Below, one piece after another: positions 16,298 through 24,786 of a stretch of DNA of 64,000 bases (the first letter of the stretch is position 1; each line of letters begins with the position of its first letter). The notes under the pieces are model-generated. The model did not search any database and was not told the DNA's origin. It saw only the letters and a program-made list of their open reading frames with translations. The stretch is taken from contig NZ_CP121694.1 of NCBI RefSeq assembly GCF_035573695.1, positions 2,518,501 to 2,582,500 of the forward strand. The letters are read 5' to 3'. A program made the position numbers and the translations under genes. Source of the stretch: Metallumcola ferriviriculae (GTDB lineage Bacteria; Bacillota; JADQBR01).

Positions 16298-19200
16298 GAA
16301 ACCGGCTTCTTTTTCTGAATAGTGATTATCCCACCTGCGACAGCTACCACCACAAACACCAGTAACAAGAAATATCCCAGCGCCGGAACAGGTGTTATCT
16401 GAATATCGCGTATTTCACCGCCGGCGCCCCGGTTGGGTATAATGTCAAAGTCGTGCTTATATAAGTAAAAATCGTCAAAATTGGGGTCCAGTACCCATTC
16501 ATCATTTTGCTTGGGAACATCATTTTTAATAAAGGACGTCATGGCATAAAAGCGAATAGGCTGGTTAGCTATGATACCCAGTTCATCAAAAGGAAAATAA
16601 AATTCAAACTGTAGGCCTTTCCCCTTCTCACCCCAGTTGCCGATATCTTTCCAAAGCGGTGCATCGCTGAGCGGCTCATTTCGGTAAAGGCGCACCCTCA
16701 CCTTGCCGGAGTTGGGGTTATACTGAAAATAACCTACTTTGTCCGCATCGTCCATATAGCTACCATTATTATTAATATCAAAGATAATCTTGCCGGACAT
16801 CTTTAGATTCTGGTCCTGCTTTACCGTGGAAGGATATCGCTTAAAGCTAAAGTAAAGCTTCGACTCCCCGTCATTGGTGCCCCAATATACACGCCTGGTA
16901 TCCCCGGCAGTATAGGACATCTGGGAAACATTGCGCACATCGCCCTCAGGGTCGTCCACATGAGGCATATTAAGCCAATCATCAAATTCCCCGTCCAGGT
17001 TGATAGCATCCGCGGCCAGGGCAGACTGAGGAACCAGCACCAGTACCATCAACAGCAACAACACTGTCAGCCCGGTGGTACGTTTCACAGCCTTAACCAA
17101 AAAAGGAATCCGCCTGCCTGATAAAAGCATCGCCAAGAGCATCACACCCAGCAGCGACATCAGTCCCCCGGCCTTAGTTGCCTGCGGCCAATGGTTAATA
17201 ATCTCCATCCGGTAATCCCCTGCCTTCCCCTTAAATTCAATCAAGTTATGCAGCCTGCCAACTTCAACATCCGCCGGGCTGTTAGATTTAATTTCCATGC
17301 TGTCCAGATATGCCATCGGAATGACCATCCAGTCGTTGCTCAATTCAGCGGGCAAATTAAAACTCAAATGCACCCCGCCGCTGTTCGGCTCAAAGATATC
17401 CAGCGGTACAATGTCCCGCACCACCGTGCGCCCCGGTTCCGCATGCAATATGCTGCCCAGCATATTCAGCACTTCCGGGTCCTCAGTAAGAAAGGCATAG
17501 TAGGGCAGGTTTAACCCCATAAAATAGATGTTGGTATCTTGATACATTTTATATCCTTCTATTGGCCGCTGTTGGTTATAATAGGTTACCAGGGATGATA
17601 CCTTATCCATCCCCTCCAACACAAAGGTCTTCCACGGTAAGTGCTCCGGCGGCAGGCTGCGCAATCTTACCGCTCTGTCACTAACACTGATCAACGGCTG
17701 CTCACGCATAATTACCGGCTCGGCCACCACACCCAAAAAAGAAGTTCGTTTAGAAAATACATCTTTCGGTGCACCGGTCAAATCTACTAACACTCTACCG
17801 CCACTGTTGGCATAATCAAGTATCAGCTCCTCGGCAGCTTTTTTTGATAACCAGTCAAAACCCGACAGCAGCAAGGTTTTATACTGCTTTAGCTCCGCCA
17901 AACTATATTTATCCACCTCAGCAAAAGCGCCGAGCTTAATCTGCGGAAATATCATCGCCAGATTAGGTGCAAACCGCCCAATGCCAAGAATCTGATAATC
18001 AGCAGACACTAGATATGGCGTCCCATCTTTGACATAGCCAGACAACCCATCAAATTCCTCCACGAAGCGAAAACCAAAATCTGCTGCTTTCGCCCGAAAA
18101 AGATCCCGGTCTGTCAATAATTCTTCCTTTACAATCAAGCTGGTAGCACCCATTTCAATCAAACGATCAAAAAGATAGTCATACCAACCGTGCTGCAGCG
18201 CAGTATTTAATAAGACGATATTTTGCCCGGTCTCAGCTCCCTGCCAAGCCCAGCCAAATATCTGCCCCCGCTGATGTTTTTCCGATATCAGGTACGAAGG
18301 CATTGACCCTTCCCCGCTTAGGTCAAGCATGGCCACCTTGAAGCCGGCATTCGCATCCACCGCCGCTGTCAACGCCCGGTCTAGGCTGCTAGGAATACTT
18401 TCTCTCGCAGTGATTAACCTGGTGGACATGTAGCCATCAGCAAATAAGAGCATCACAACAAGGATGGGAATGAGCGCCCGCTTCAGCTGTCTCCTATCGA
18501 TAAGGCTGCTTATATCCGGCACTTCCACAATACCTAGCAGTAATAAGGCAATTCCCGCCGATGTTGCCCGATCAGGCCACAGCAAATGATGAAACGGCAG
18601 TTGGTTATATATTGGCCGAAAATAAGTGGTAGAAGCGGCAAAAACCAATAACCCCAGCACCAGGGCTGCCTTTTGATAAACTTTTTTCCTGGACCACTGA
18701 AACAACGCAGCAAGGGCTAAAACAAAATAACTGATGCCAAAGTAAAAGGCATCGTAATTATGTAAACGCTCCCAAGGATTTAGCCGAACCACCGGGGAAA
18801 AGTACCGCATGGTGTCAGTGGCGGCCTCGGCATTTACCCCGGTAATACCACCAACTAAGCTAGGTACAAGCCACCAGCAAGTCAGTAAAATACCGACAAC
18901 AAAGACACCAACCGTGCGTATGAAATCCTTAAAGGATGTACCACCAAACAGCATAATAAGAAATAAATATAAGGTAAGAGTAATCAGGAATAAAGCACCC
19001 ATCATCGCGTGGGACAGAATAATAAGGCTGACCGTAGCAGCCAATGCAACTATCTTTATGCCCCTTTTTTCAGAGTTTTGGATAGCAAGAACGAGATATA
19101 TTAAGAGAGGCAAAAACATGAGAGCCAACATACGCGGAACATTACCTTCAGAAAAACCTACCCGCAGGTTTTCAGGTACCACCACCCAAATCAGAGCTAG

Positions 19201-20175
19201 TGCAACTGAATGAACCAGCGTCAACCTGTTACGAAAAAGCAGCCAGCTGCCGCTGCCCACAAAACTAACGATAAACAAAAATAAATTCACCGCCCTGACC
19301 ATATCCCCGGTAAAAAATCTTACCAGCGCAAGCACATAATAAGGAAGCGGCGCCCAGTAACGAAACGGATCAATACCGTTATACCAATCTGCCAAATAAC
19401 GCGGAAACCAATCACCCTGCATGATAGCTTGGTATAAATACTCCGCCTTAAATACGTGCCCCATAGAGTCTGAGCCCCACGGCAGCTGAGCCTTGGTGAA
19501 TAATACCGGATAATATATCAGGAGATTAACGCAAAATATAACTAATAAAGCCCAAAATACCCGCCAAACAGTTTTTCCTTCTTCTACAGCCGCAGACTCC
19601 AGATTATCACCCTGCTGCGTATCTTCTTCCTCATCTTCCATTTTTTCTTCATCAGTAGCAGCTGCCTCTTGTGCCGCATCCTCAAGTACATCTTCGCCGG
19701 ATACTACTACTGCTGCGCTTCCCGCCGGCTCCGTATCCACCGGGCCCTGATGCTGTTGGTAAAATTCATCAGGCAATGCACCACCGATGAAGCCCGCATC
19801 TTCTTGGAGTCCCGTTACCACAAAGCCTCGGGTGGGGGATTCGCTGATGGCTAATTCCATCAGAACAAAACCGTGCTCAGCAAGCTTCCCCTTGATACCT
19901 TGAGAAAAATACAAGCCAAGATTCTCTGTGGAAGGGCTAAACCGGTCAAATGGCTTTAATAAATTGAGGGTTTTTCCTTCATAATAGGAAAGATACTTCC
20001 TGACCACAGATTCTACTTCTGTAAATCCAGTTCCCAGGTCAGTACCATTAAAACTCTCACTGGCAATTTTCGCACTGATTTCCCATATGTGAGTATGCGG
20101 TTGTCCTTTTTTGCCGTCAATCACTATCCAATGTTCCGCAGATAGGAAAAACGATATATTAAGGTACATCTGCAT
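16285..20175 (-). CDS. XrtG-associated fusion: 6-pyruvoyl-tetrahydropterin-synthase-like domain plus large membrane/extracellular protein
   Basis: A 1296-residue multidomain protein. Residues 1-125 resemble 6-pyruvoyltetrahydropterin synthase (the TIGR03112-like domain known beside XrtG), with His15, His27 and His29 placed like the zinc ligands (SAEH, PHTH) and a PSTENLG motif. A Glu/Asp-rich linker (about 140-200) leads into ten or more membrane spans (about 205-600) with a GT-C-like look, a large predicted extracellular part (about 600-1035), two helices, and a CBM9/DOMON-like beta domain after LDGEFDDWLN (about 1095-1245). It ends in PVPALG, a hydrophobic helix and a basic tail. Ahead of it is AGGGG. 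Biochemical function unknown; probably the core of the XrtG surface system. Confidence 0.75.
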   Translation of the reverse strand: MQMYLNISFFLSAEHWIVIDGKKGQPHTHIWEISAKIASESFNGTDLGTGFTEVESVVRKYLSYYEGKTLNLLKPFDRFSPSTENLGLYFSQGIKGKLAEHGFVLMELAISESPTRGFVVTGLQEDAGFIGGALPDEFYQQHQGPVDTEPAGSAAVVVSGEDVLEDAAQEAAATDEEKMEDEEEDTQQGDNLESAAVEEGKTVWRVFWALLVIFCVNLLIYYPVLFTKAQLPWGSDSMGHVFKAEYLYQAIMQGDWFPRYLADWYNGIDPFRYWAPLPYYVLALVRFFTGDMVRAVNLFLFIVSFVGSGSWLLFRNRLTLVHSVALALIWVVVPENLRVGFSEGNVPRMLALMFLPLLIYLVLAIQNSEKRGIKIVALAATVSLIILSHAMMGALFLITLTLYLFLIMLFGGTSFKDFIRTVGVFVVGILLTCWWLVPSLVGGITGVNAEAATDTMRYFSPVVRLNPWERLHNYDAFYFGISYFVLALAALFQWSRKKVYQKAALVLGLLVFAASTTYFRPIYNQLPFHHLLWPDRATSAGIALLLLGIVEVPDISSLIDRRQLKRALIPILVVMLLFADGYMSTRLITARESIPSSLDRALTAAVDANAGFKVAMLDLSGEGSMPSYLISEKHQRGQIFGWAWQGAETGQNIVLLNTALQHGWYDYLFDRLIEMGATSLIVKEELLTDRDLFRAKAADFGFRFVEEFDGLSGYVKDGTPYLVSADYQILGIGRFAPNLAMIFPQIKLGAFAEVDKYSLAELKQYKTLLLSGFDWLSKKAAEELILDYANSGGRVLVDLTGAPKDVFSKRTSFLGVVAEPVIMREQPLISVSDRAVRLRSLPPEHLPWKTFVLEGMDKVSSLVTYYNQQRPIEGYKMYQDTNIYFMGLNLPYYAFLTEDPEVLNMLGSILHAEPGRTVVRDIVPLDIFEPNSGGVHLSFNLPAELSNDWMVIPMAYLDSMEIKSNSPADVEVGRLHNLIEFKGKAGDYRMEIINHWPQATKAGGLMSLLGVMLLAMLLSGRRIPFLVKAVKRTTGLTVLLLLMVLVLVPQSALAADAINLDGEFDDWLNMPHVDDPEGDVRNVSQMSYTAGDTRRVYWGTNDGESKLYFSFKRYPSTVKQDQNLKMSGKIIFDINNNGSYMDDADKVGYFQYNPNSGKVRVRLYRNEPLSDAPLWKDIGNWGEKGKGLQFEFYFPFDELGIIANQPIRFYAMTSFIKNDVPKQNDEWVLDPNFDDFYLYKHDFDIIPNRGAGGEIRDIQITPVPALGYFLLLVFVVVAVAGGIITIQKKKPVSWKN

Positions 20176-20276
20176 TATAATTACCCCTGACTGATCTCAT
20201 TTAGCTAGTACTGGTTATATAAGTTAATTCGACATTTCCCGATAAATTCCTTGTTAAATTGTGACAAAATGGGGTC

Positions 20277-20418
20277 AGGCACCAGGGGGGTGTCTCAAGG
20301 CACCAGGGGGGTGTCTCAAAAAAAATAAGTGACACCCTTTTGGTGTCAGGCACCGGGGGGTGTCACTTATTTTAGACACCCTTTTGGTGTCAGGCACCGG
20401 GGGGTGTCACTTATTTTA
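20277..20418. repeat. Locally amplified array of the dispersed palindrome
   Basis: A 21-base unit (AGGCACCAGGGGGGTGTCTC plus A) occurs twice head to tail at 20277-20318. Then a 44-base unit starting GACACCCTTTTGGTGTCAGG occurs twice without mismatch at 20331-20374 and 20375-20418, each ending GGTGTCACTTATTTTA. The array lies two bases behind the deoC stop codon at 20421 and upstream of the 1296-residue gene. Confidence 0.92.
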
Positions 20419-20420
20419 AG

Positions 20421-21083
20421 TTATTCCATTTCGGATATTATCTTAATTCCCGCACTAGCGCCGATGCGGGTGGCGCCGGCGTTAATCATGGTCGTTGCAT
20501 CCTGATAGGTACGCACGCCGCCGGATGCTTTTACGCCCATTTCTGGTCCCACGGTATCACGCATCAGCTTGATATCTGCTTCGGTGGCGCCACCGGTGCC
20601 AAAACCGGTACTGGTCTTAACAAAGTCTGCGCCGGCCTGTTTGGCGGCTTTGCAGGCAGCCACTTTTTCTTCATCGGTTAAGTAACAAGTTTCGATAATT
20701 ACTTTGACAAGAACATCGGCCCCTGCTGCCTTAACTACCGCTTTAATTTCCTGCTCCACCAGCTCAACCATGCCGCTTTTTAGCGCGCCGACATTTATCA
20801 CCATATCTACTTCTGCCGCACCGTCTGTCACCGCCTGTTTCGCTTCGAATGCTTTGGCCTGCCAGGTAGTCGCTCCCAGTGGAAAGCCAATTACCGTACA
20901 GACATCGACATCACTTTCTGCCAACTCTAGTGACGCTAATTTCACATATGAGGGGTTAATACACACAGAAGCGAAGTTATTACCCGCCGCTTCTTGACAT
21001 AATTTCTTAACTGCATCTGCTGCTGCTTCAGCTTTTAATAAGGTATGGTCAATCATTTTTGCCATCTCATTTTTTGTCATCAT
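20421..21083 (-). CDS. deoC: Deoxyribose-phosphate aldolase
   Basis: A 220-residue class I aldolase with the DeoC landmarks: [10 protein letters not shown] at the N-terminus, [14 protein letters not shown], the Schiff-base lysine in [13 protein letters not shown] and [12 protein letters not shown]. It cleaves 2-deoxyribose 5-phosphate to glyceraldehyde 3-phosphate and acetaldehyde. It is the last gene of the sugar/polyol operon, 135 bases behind the binding protein and separated from it by a strong hairpin. Either the operon handles deoxyribose or a similar sugar, or the aldolase acts on a related phosphorylated intermediate. Ribosome site GGGGGG lies ahead of the tandem ATG codons. Confidence 0.93.
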   Translation of the reverse strand: MMTKNEMAKMIDHTLLKAEAAADAVKKLCQEAAGNNFASVCINPSYVKLASLELAESDVDVCTVIGFPLGATTWQAKAFEAKQAVTDGAAEVDMVINVGALKSGMVELVEQEIKAVVKAAGADVLVKVIIETCYLTDEEKVAACKAAKQAGADFVKTSTGFGTGGATEADIKLMRDTVGPEMGVKASGGVRTYQDATTMINAGATRIGASAGIKIISEME

Positions 21084-21103
21084 TTACCCCCCCTTCTTAT
21101 GTA

Positions 21104-21130
21104 ACATCCTGCCAATTATTGGCAGGATGT
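21104..21130 (-). promoter_or_regulatory. Perfect hairpin between the sugar-binding protein gene and deoC
   Basis: ACATCCTGCCAAT (21104-21116) and ATTGGCAGGATGT (21118-21130) pair over 13 bases with a one-base centre. No T run follows on either strand. It lies about 20 bases upstream of the deoC start, so it could limit read-through, protect the upstream mRNA, or act as an operator dyad. The choice cannot be made from sequence. Confidence 0.65.
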
Positions 21131-21218
21131 CTATGGTATGATATACTTTTAAGTTAAGGGTGTCCTCAACTGATGTTAAAGAAGTGCTGCCTACAGTTCT
21201 TTAATTTTGGGGATGCCC

Positions 21219-22217
21219 TTACTGCTTACTTGCAAATACTAAATCAGGATTGATATAGTCTGCTGCATTATCAGGTGTAATTAAAGAAGTACCTGCATCT
21301 ACGAATTCAGGATATTCCTCTCCGTCTAATACTCCCAGTGCAGTTTCTACAGCCACTTCACCCAAGTAACCGGGGTCATTTAAGACAGTACCATGATAGT
21401 TGCCGGTCTCCATTTTTTGGATAGCTTCCATCAAACCATCAACACCGATAATTTTAACATCACCAAGCATATCATTCTGCTCAAGAACCTGGTACGCACC
21501 TAAAGCCATGTCGTCATTATGAGCATAAACTAAGTTTACATCAGGATTCGCTTGCAGTAAATCCTGGAATGCAGTCACTGCGTTAGCACGAACGTAATCA
21601 GCGTAAGGACTTTGAACAATTTCAACACCGGCTTCCTGCTCAAGCGGCTCATGGAAACCGTCACGACGATCCATCATAACCTGACCACCGGCAGCGCCTT
21701 GGATTTCAATAACCTTACCTTCAGCTGCGCCTACGCCGCCTAACAAATCAACGGCCAGCTCACCAGCTAATTTACCCATAGCTTTATTGTCACGGCCCAC
21801 GAAAGTAGCTACTTCACCTTGTGCCGGACGGTCAACTGCAATTACCGGAATGCCTGCTTCCTCCGCAGCCTTGATTGCCGGAGCAACACCTGAGGGGTTA
21901 ACTGCATTTAACAACAGGATGTCGATCCCACGGGTAATCAAGTCCTGCACGTCCTTGTTCTGTTTTGCGATATCATTTTGCGCGTCTACATATACCAGCT
22001 TGGCACCCATTTCATCAGCCTTTGCTTCTGCAGCTTCCATCAATGCTACATAGAAAGGAGAATCCAAAGTTACCTGGGAAAAACCAATAACAAGCTGTTC
22101 CTCTGCGCCATTGTCTGCAACATCTCCTTCAGGTGCCTTGTCACCAGAGCAACCCGCCACTAACGTCATTGCTAGTAAAGTTACCATCAGTAGAATAATC
22201 AATTTCTTATTAAACAT
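21219..22217 (-). CDS. Ribose-type ABC transporter substrate-binding lipoprotein (RbsB-like)
   Basis: A 332-residue periplasmic-binding-protein family 1 lipoprotein. The signal ends in LVAGC (about residues 18-22). The mature part has IGFSQVTLDSPFYVALMEAA, DAQNDIAKQNKDVQDLITRGIDILLLN, and the hinge segment YAHNDDMALGAYQVLEQ typical of ribose/autoinducer/polyol binders. It serves the RbsA/RbsC pair upstream. The ATG at 22217 is preferred, with GGAGG nine bases ahead; a GTG two codons earlier is too close to it. The ligand is not readable from sequence; the kinase and dehydrogenase in the operon point to a pentose, pentitol or similar. Confidence 0.9.
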   Translation of the reverse strand: MFNKKLIILLMVTLLAMTLVAGCSGDKAPEGDVADNGAEEQLVIGFSQVTLDSPFYVALMEAAEAKADEMGAKLVYVDAQNDIAKQNKDVQDLITRGIDILLLNAVNPSGVAPAIKAAEEAGIPVIAVDRPAQGEVATFVGRDNKAMGKLAGELAVDLLGGVGAAEGKVIEIQGAAGGQVMMDRRDGFHEPLEQEAGVEIVQSPYADYVRANAVTAFQDLLQANPDVNLVYAHNDDMALGAYQVLEQNDMLGDVKIIGVDGLMEAIQKMETGNYHGTVLNDPGYLGEVAVETALGVLDGEEYPEFVDAGTSLITPDNAADYINPDLVFASKQ

Positions 22218-22304
22218 TATCACTGACCTCCCAATTTTTCTTTTTCCATGCTAAATTTAAGACACTTTTATTTCAGCTTTCCTGGCACGCACCACCTCCA
22301 TACA

Positions 22305-23282
22305 CTAGTCTCTATTTGCAACAAACTGATTTAATATCAGGGCCGCTACAATAATCAGACCCATAAAAATCATCTGATAATATGAAGATAAACCTAATAA
22401 GTTAAAAATATTAGTAATGATGGCCATCAACCAGACCCCGCCGAAAGTACCCAGCACACCGCCGCTGCCGCCAAATAAATTAGTTCCGCCGAGAACAACT
22501 GCTGCAATTGCATCCAGTTCCAGCCCCTTTGCTGCGGTAGGCTGTCCAACTGTCAGCCATGAAGCCAATACCACACCGGCCAATGCTGACAGCATCCCGG
22601 AAATGGCAAAGACAATAATAATATTTCTTTCCACCCTAATACCCGACAGCCTGGCTGACTCCGCATTTCCGCCGATAGCATAAAGACTTCTGCCAAACGT
22701 TGTGTACGTCAGTACCAATACGGCAATCAAAGTAATCAACAACCACAGCAGCCCACTGACTGGAAAGGGCCCAATAAACCCAGCGCCCAGCCAATTAAAC
22801 GCCGCCGGCAAATTGAAAACCGGCCTGCCATCGGTGACTAACAGCGCCAAACCTCTGGCCGCAACCATCATGGCCAGCGTCACGATAAATGCCGGCACCT
22901 TGGCTTTTGTGGTAAGAAAACCATTGATAGAACCCAGGGCCATGCCCGCCAATAAGGCGACGCCAATGGAGATAACCAAACCATGTCCCCCGGCAAGCAG
23001 AACAGCCGCTATCATCCCCGCAAATGCCACAACAGAGCCCACGCCCAGATCAATGCCGGCGACAATAATTACAAAAGTCATACCGATACTGACTATACCG
23101 ATTACCGAAGACTGCTGCAGCAGGTTTAAAAAGTTTTGCACCGTTAGGAATTTAGGCGATAATGATGCTGCTAGTGCGACAAACAAAAGTATCAATATTA
23201 ATAGATTATAGCGTTTGAATACATCCCAGAATTTACTGCTTTGTTTTACCTCAGATTGTTTACTGTCAACTGCTGGCTGCAT
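22305..23282 (-). CDS. Ribose-type ABC transporter permease (RbsC-like)
   Basis: A 325-residue permease with eight to ten membrane spans and the family segments GIVSIGMTFVIIVAGIDLGVG, AFIVTLAMMVAARGLALL and the conserved loop LDAIAAVVLGGTNLFGGSGG. The ATG at 23282, with GGAGGGAGT ahead, is chosen over an in-frame codon 30 residues upstream that would lie inside the ATPase gene. It overlaps the end of that gene by 17 bases, so translation is probably coupled. A single permease gene means the channel is presumably a homodimer. Confidence 0.91.
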   Translation of the reverse strand: MQPAVDSKQSEVKQSSKFWDVFKRYNLLILILLFVALAASLSPKFLTVQNFLNLLQQSSVIGIVSIGMTFVIIVAGIDLGVGSVVAFAGMIAAVLLAGGHGLVISIGVALLAGMALGSINGFLTTKAKVPAFIVTLAMMVAARGLALLVTDGRPVFNLPAAFNWLGAGFIGPFPVSGLLWLLITLIAVLVLTYTTFGRSLYAIGGNAESARLSGIRVERNIIIVFAISGMLSALAGVVLASWLTVGQPTAAKGLELDAIAAVVLGGTNLFGGSGGVLGTFGGVWLMAIITNIFNLLGLSSYYQMIFMGLIIVAALILNQFVANRD

Positions 23283-24786
23283 AATGTTCACTCCCTCCGG
23301 TAATCGCCGCGTGCAGGATGCTTTCTTTACTAAAATCCTGACGGGTAAACTCTCCCACAATCTTTCCTTCATAAAGCACCAATATCCGATGGCACAGGTC
23401 CAAAAGTTCCTGCAGTTCAGAGGAGGCCACCACAGTACACACCCCGTCTTTATTTCCCAGGGCTGAGATTATACTGTAAACCTCTTCCTTGGCGCCCACG
23501 TCTATACCCTGCGTAGGCTCGTCAAACAGCAAGATATTGGACTGCTTGATCAGCCACTTGGCTATTACCACCTTCTGCTGATTTCCACCACTGAGATTTT
23601 TCACCTTAGCGGTCACTGACGGCGTCTTGATATTGAGGCTCTTAACCTGCTCCTCCACGATACCGAAAATTTTACCATAGCTGAGCACACCCAGATTCCC
23701 TACATCCTTTAATGAGGGCAGCACCGCATTTTCCCAGACCGGAAGCTCAGTAACCAACCCTTGGGTTTTCCTCTGTTCAGGGATTAATCCAATACCCAGC
23801 TTCATCGCTTCCACCGGCGAATTAATCTTTACTTCCCGGTTGTCTATCTTAATCCGTCCCTGGTCTATCGGATCTGCACCGAAAATCGCCCGCAGTATTT
23901 CCGTGCGACCGGAACCAACTAACCCGTAGAGACCGACTATTTCACCATGTTTCACCTGTAAATTAATATTTTTTAGTGTCCCGGTAGTCAACTCTTGCAC
24001 CGCCAGCAGCACCTTGCCTTTTGGGGCTATAACATCTGCTGCAGTGCCGTCAGTTAGCGAATGACCAATCATCTTCTCCACCAAATTATCACGAGTCAAA
24101 TCATTAATGTTCGAGGTATCTACAAGCATGCCATCCTTCAGCACAGTCACCCTGTCACCAACAACAAACAGCTCTTCCAACCGATGAGAAATATAGATGA
24201 TAGTAATGCCTTTGTCCTTCAAATCCTTAATTACTCTTACCAAAGTGTCAAACTCTTCCTGAGACAAAGTTGCCGACGGTTCATCCATCACAATAATCTT
24301 AGCATCCGAGGCCATCGCCTTTGCCAGTTCAGTTATCTGCTTATGACCAATACTGATAGCCCCTACTTTTTGGCTGACATCGATCCTGATACCCAGACCG
24401 TCGATAATGCCCTGGGCCTGTTCCCGCATCCGCCGCCAATCAATCAAACCGTTTTTTCTGGGATACTTGCCAAGAAAGATGTTTTCCGCGACACTTAATG
24501 TATCAATCAAGGACAGTTCTTGATAGATAACTGAAATTCCCAGTTCCTGCCCAACCAACGGACTGGATACATGCTGCTTCTCTCCGTTAAGGAAAATTTC
24601 ACCGCTATCCGCTTGATATGCACCGGCCAGAATCTTCATCAGCGTAGATTTTCCAGCGCCATTAGCACCGATCAGGCAATGAACTTCGCCTAACCTGACG
24701 TTGAAGTCAACATTATCCAGAGCCTTTACTCCCGGGAAACTCTTGGATATCTTTTTCATGTCCAAAATAACGCTGCCGCTACTCAT
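23266..24786 (-). CDS. Ribose-type ABC transporter ATP-binding protein (RbsA-like, two ATPase domains)
   Basis: A 506-residue protein with two tandem ABC domains. The first has Walker A GANGAGKST (near residue 38) and Walker B IIVMDEPSATLS. The second has the degenerate Walker A GLVGSGRTE usual for RbsA, signature LSGGNQQKVVIAKWL and Walker B ILLFDEPTQGID. It powers uptake of the sugar bound by the RbsB-like lipoprotein. It overlaps the FGGY kinase gene upstream by eight bases, showing a single operon. Family assignment to sugar importers is firm; substrate is open. Confidence 0.92.
   Translation of the reverse strand: MSSGSVILDMKKISKSFPGVKALDNVDFNVRLGEVHCLIGANGAGKSTLMKILAGAYQADSGEIFLNGEKQHVSSPLVGQELGISVIYQELSLIDTLSVAENIFLGKYPRKNGLIDWRRMREQAQGIIDGLGIRIDVSQKVGAISIGHKQITELAKAMASDAKIIVMDEPSATLSQEEFDTLVRVIKDLKDKGITIIYISHRLEELFVVGDRVTVLKDGMLVDTSNINDLTRDNLVEKMIGHSLTDGTAADVIAPKGKVLLAVQELTTGTLKNINLQVKHGEIVGLYGLVGSGRTEILRAIFGADPIDQGRIKIDNREVKINSPVEAMKLGIGLIPEQRKTQGLVTELPVWENAVLPSLKDVGNLGVLSYGKIFGIVEEQVKSLNIKTPSVTAKVKNLSGGNQQKVVIAKWLIKQSNILLFDEPTQGIDVGAKEEVYSIISALGNKDGVCTVVASSELQELLDLCHRILVLYEGKIVGEFTRQDFSKESILHAAITGGSEHYAASS

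Noticed and set aside
18809-19213. 134-codon plus-strand frame inside the 1296-residue gene
   Set aside because: It lies fully within a continuous, domain-bearing minus-strand gene and its translation is low-complexity without recognisable motifs.
20277-20418. CRISPR-like array
   Set aside because: Units are directly adjacent with no unique spacers and the same motif is scattered through the window, so it is a tandem repeat.
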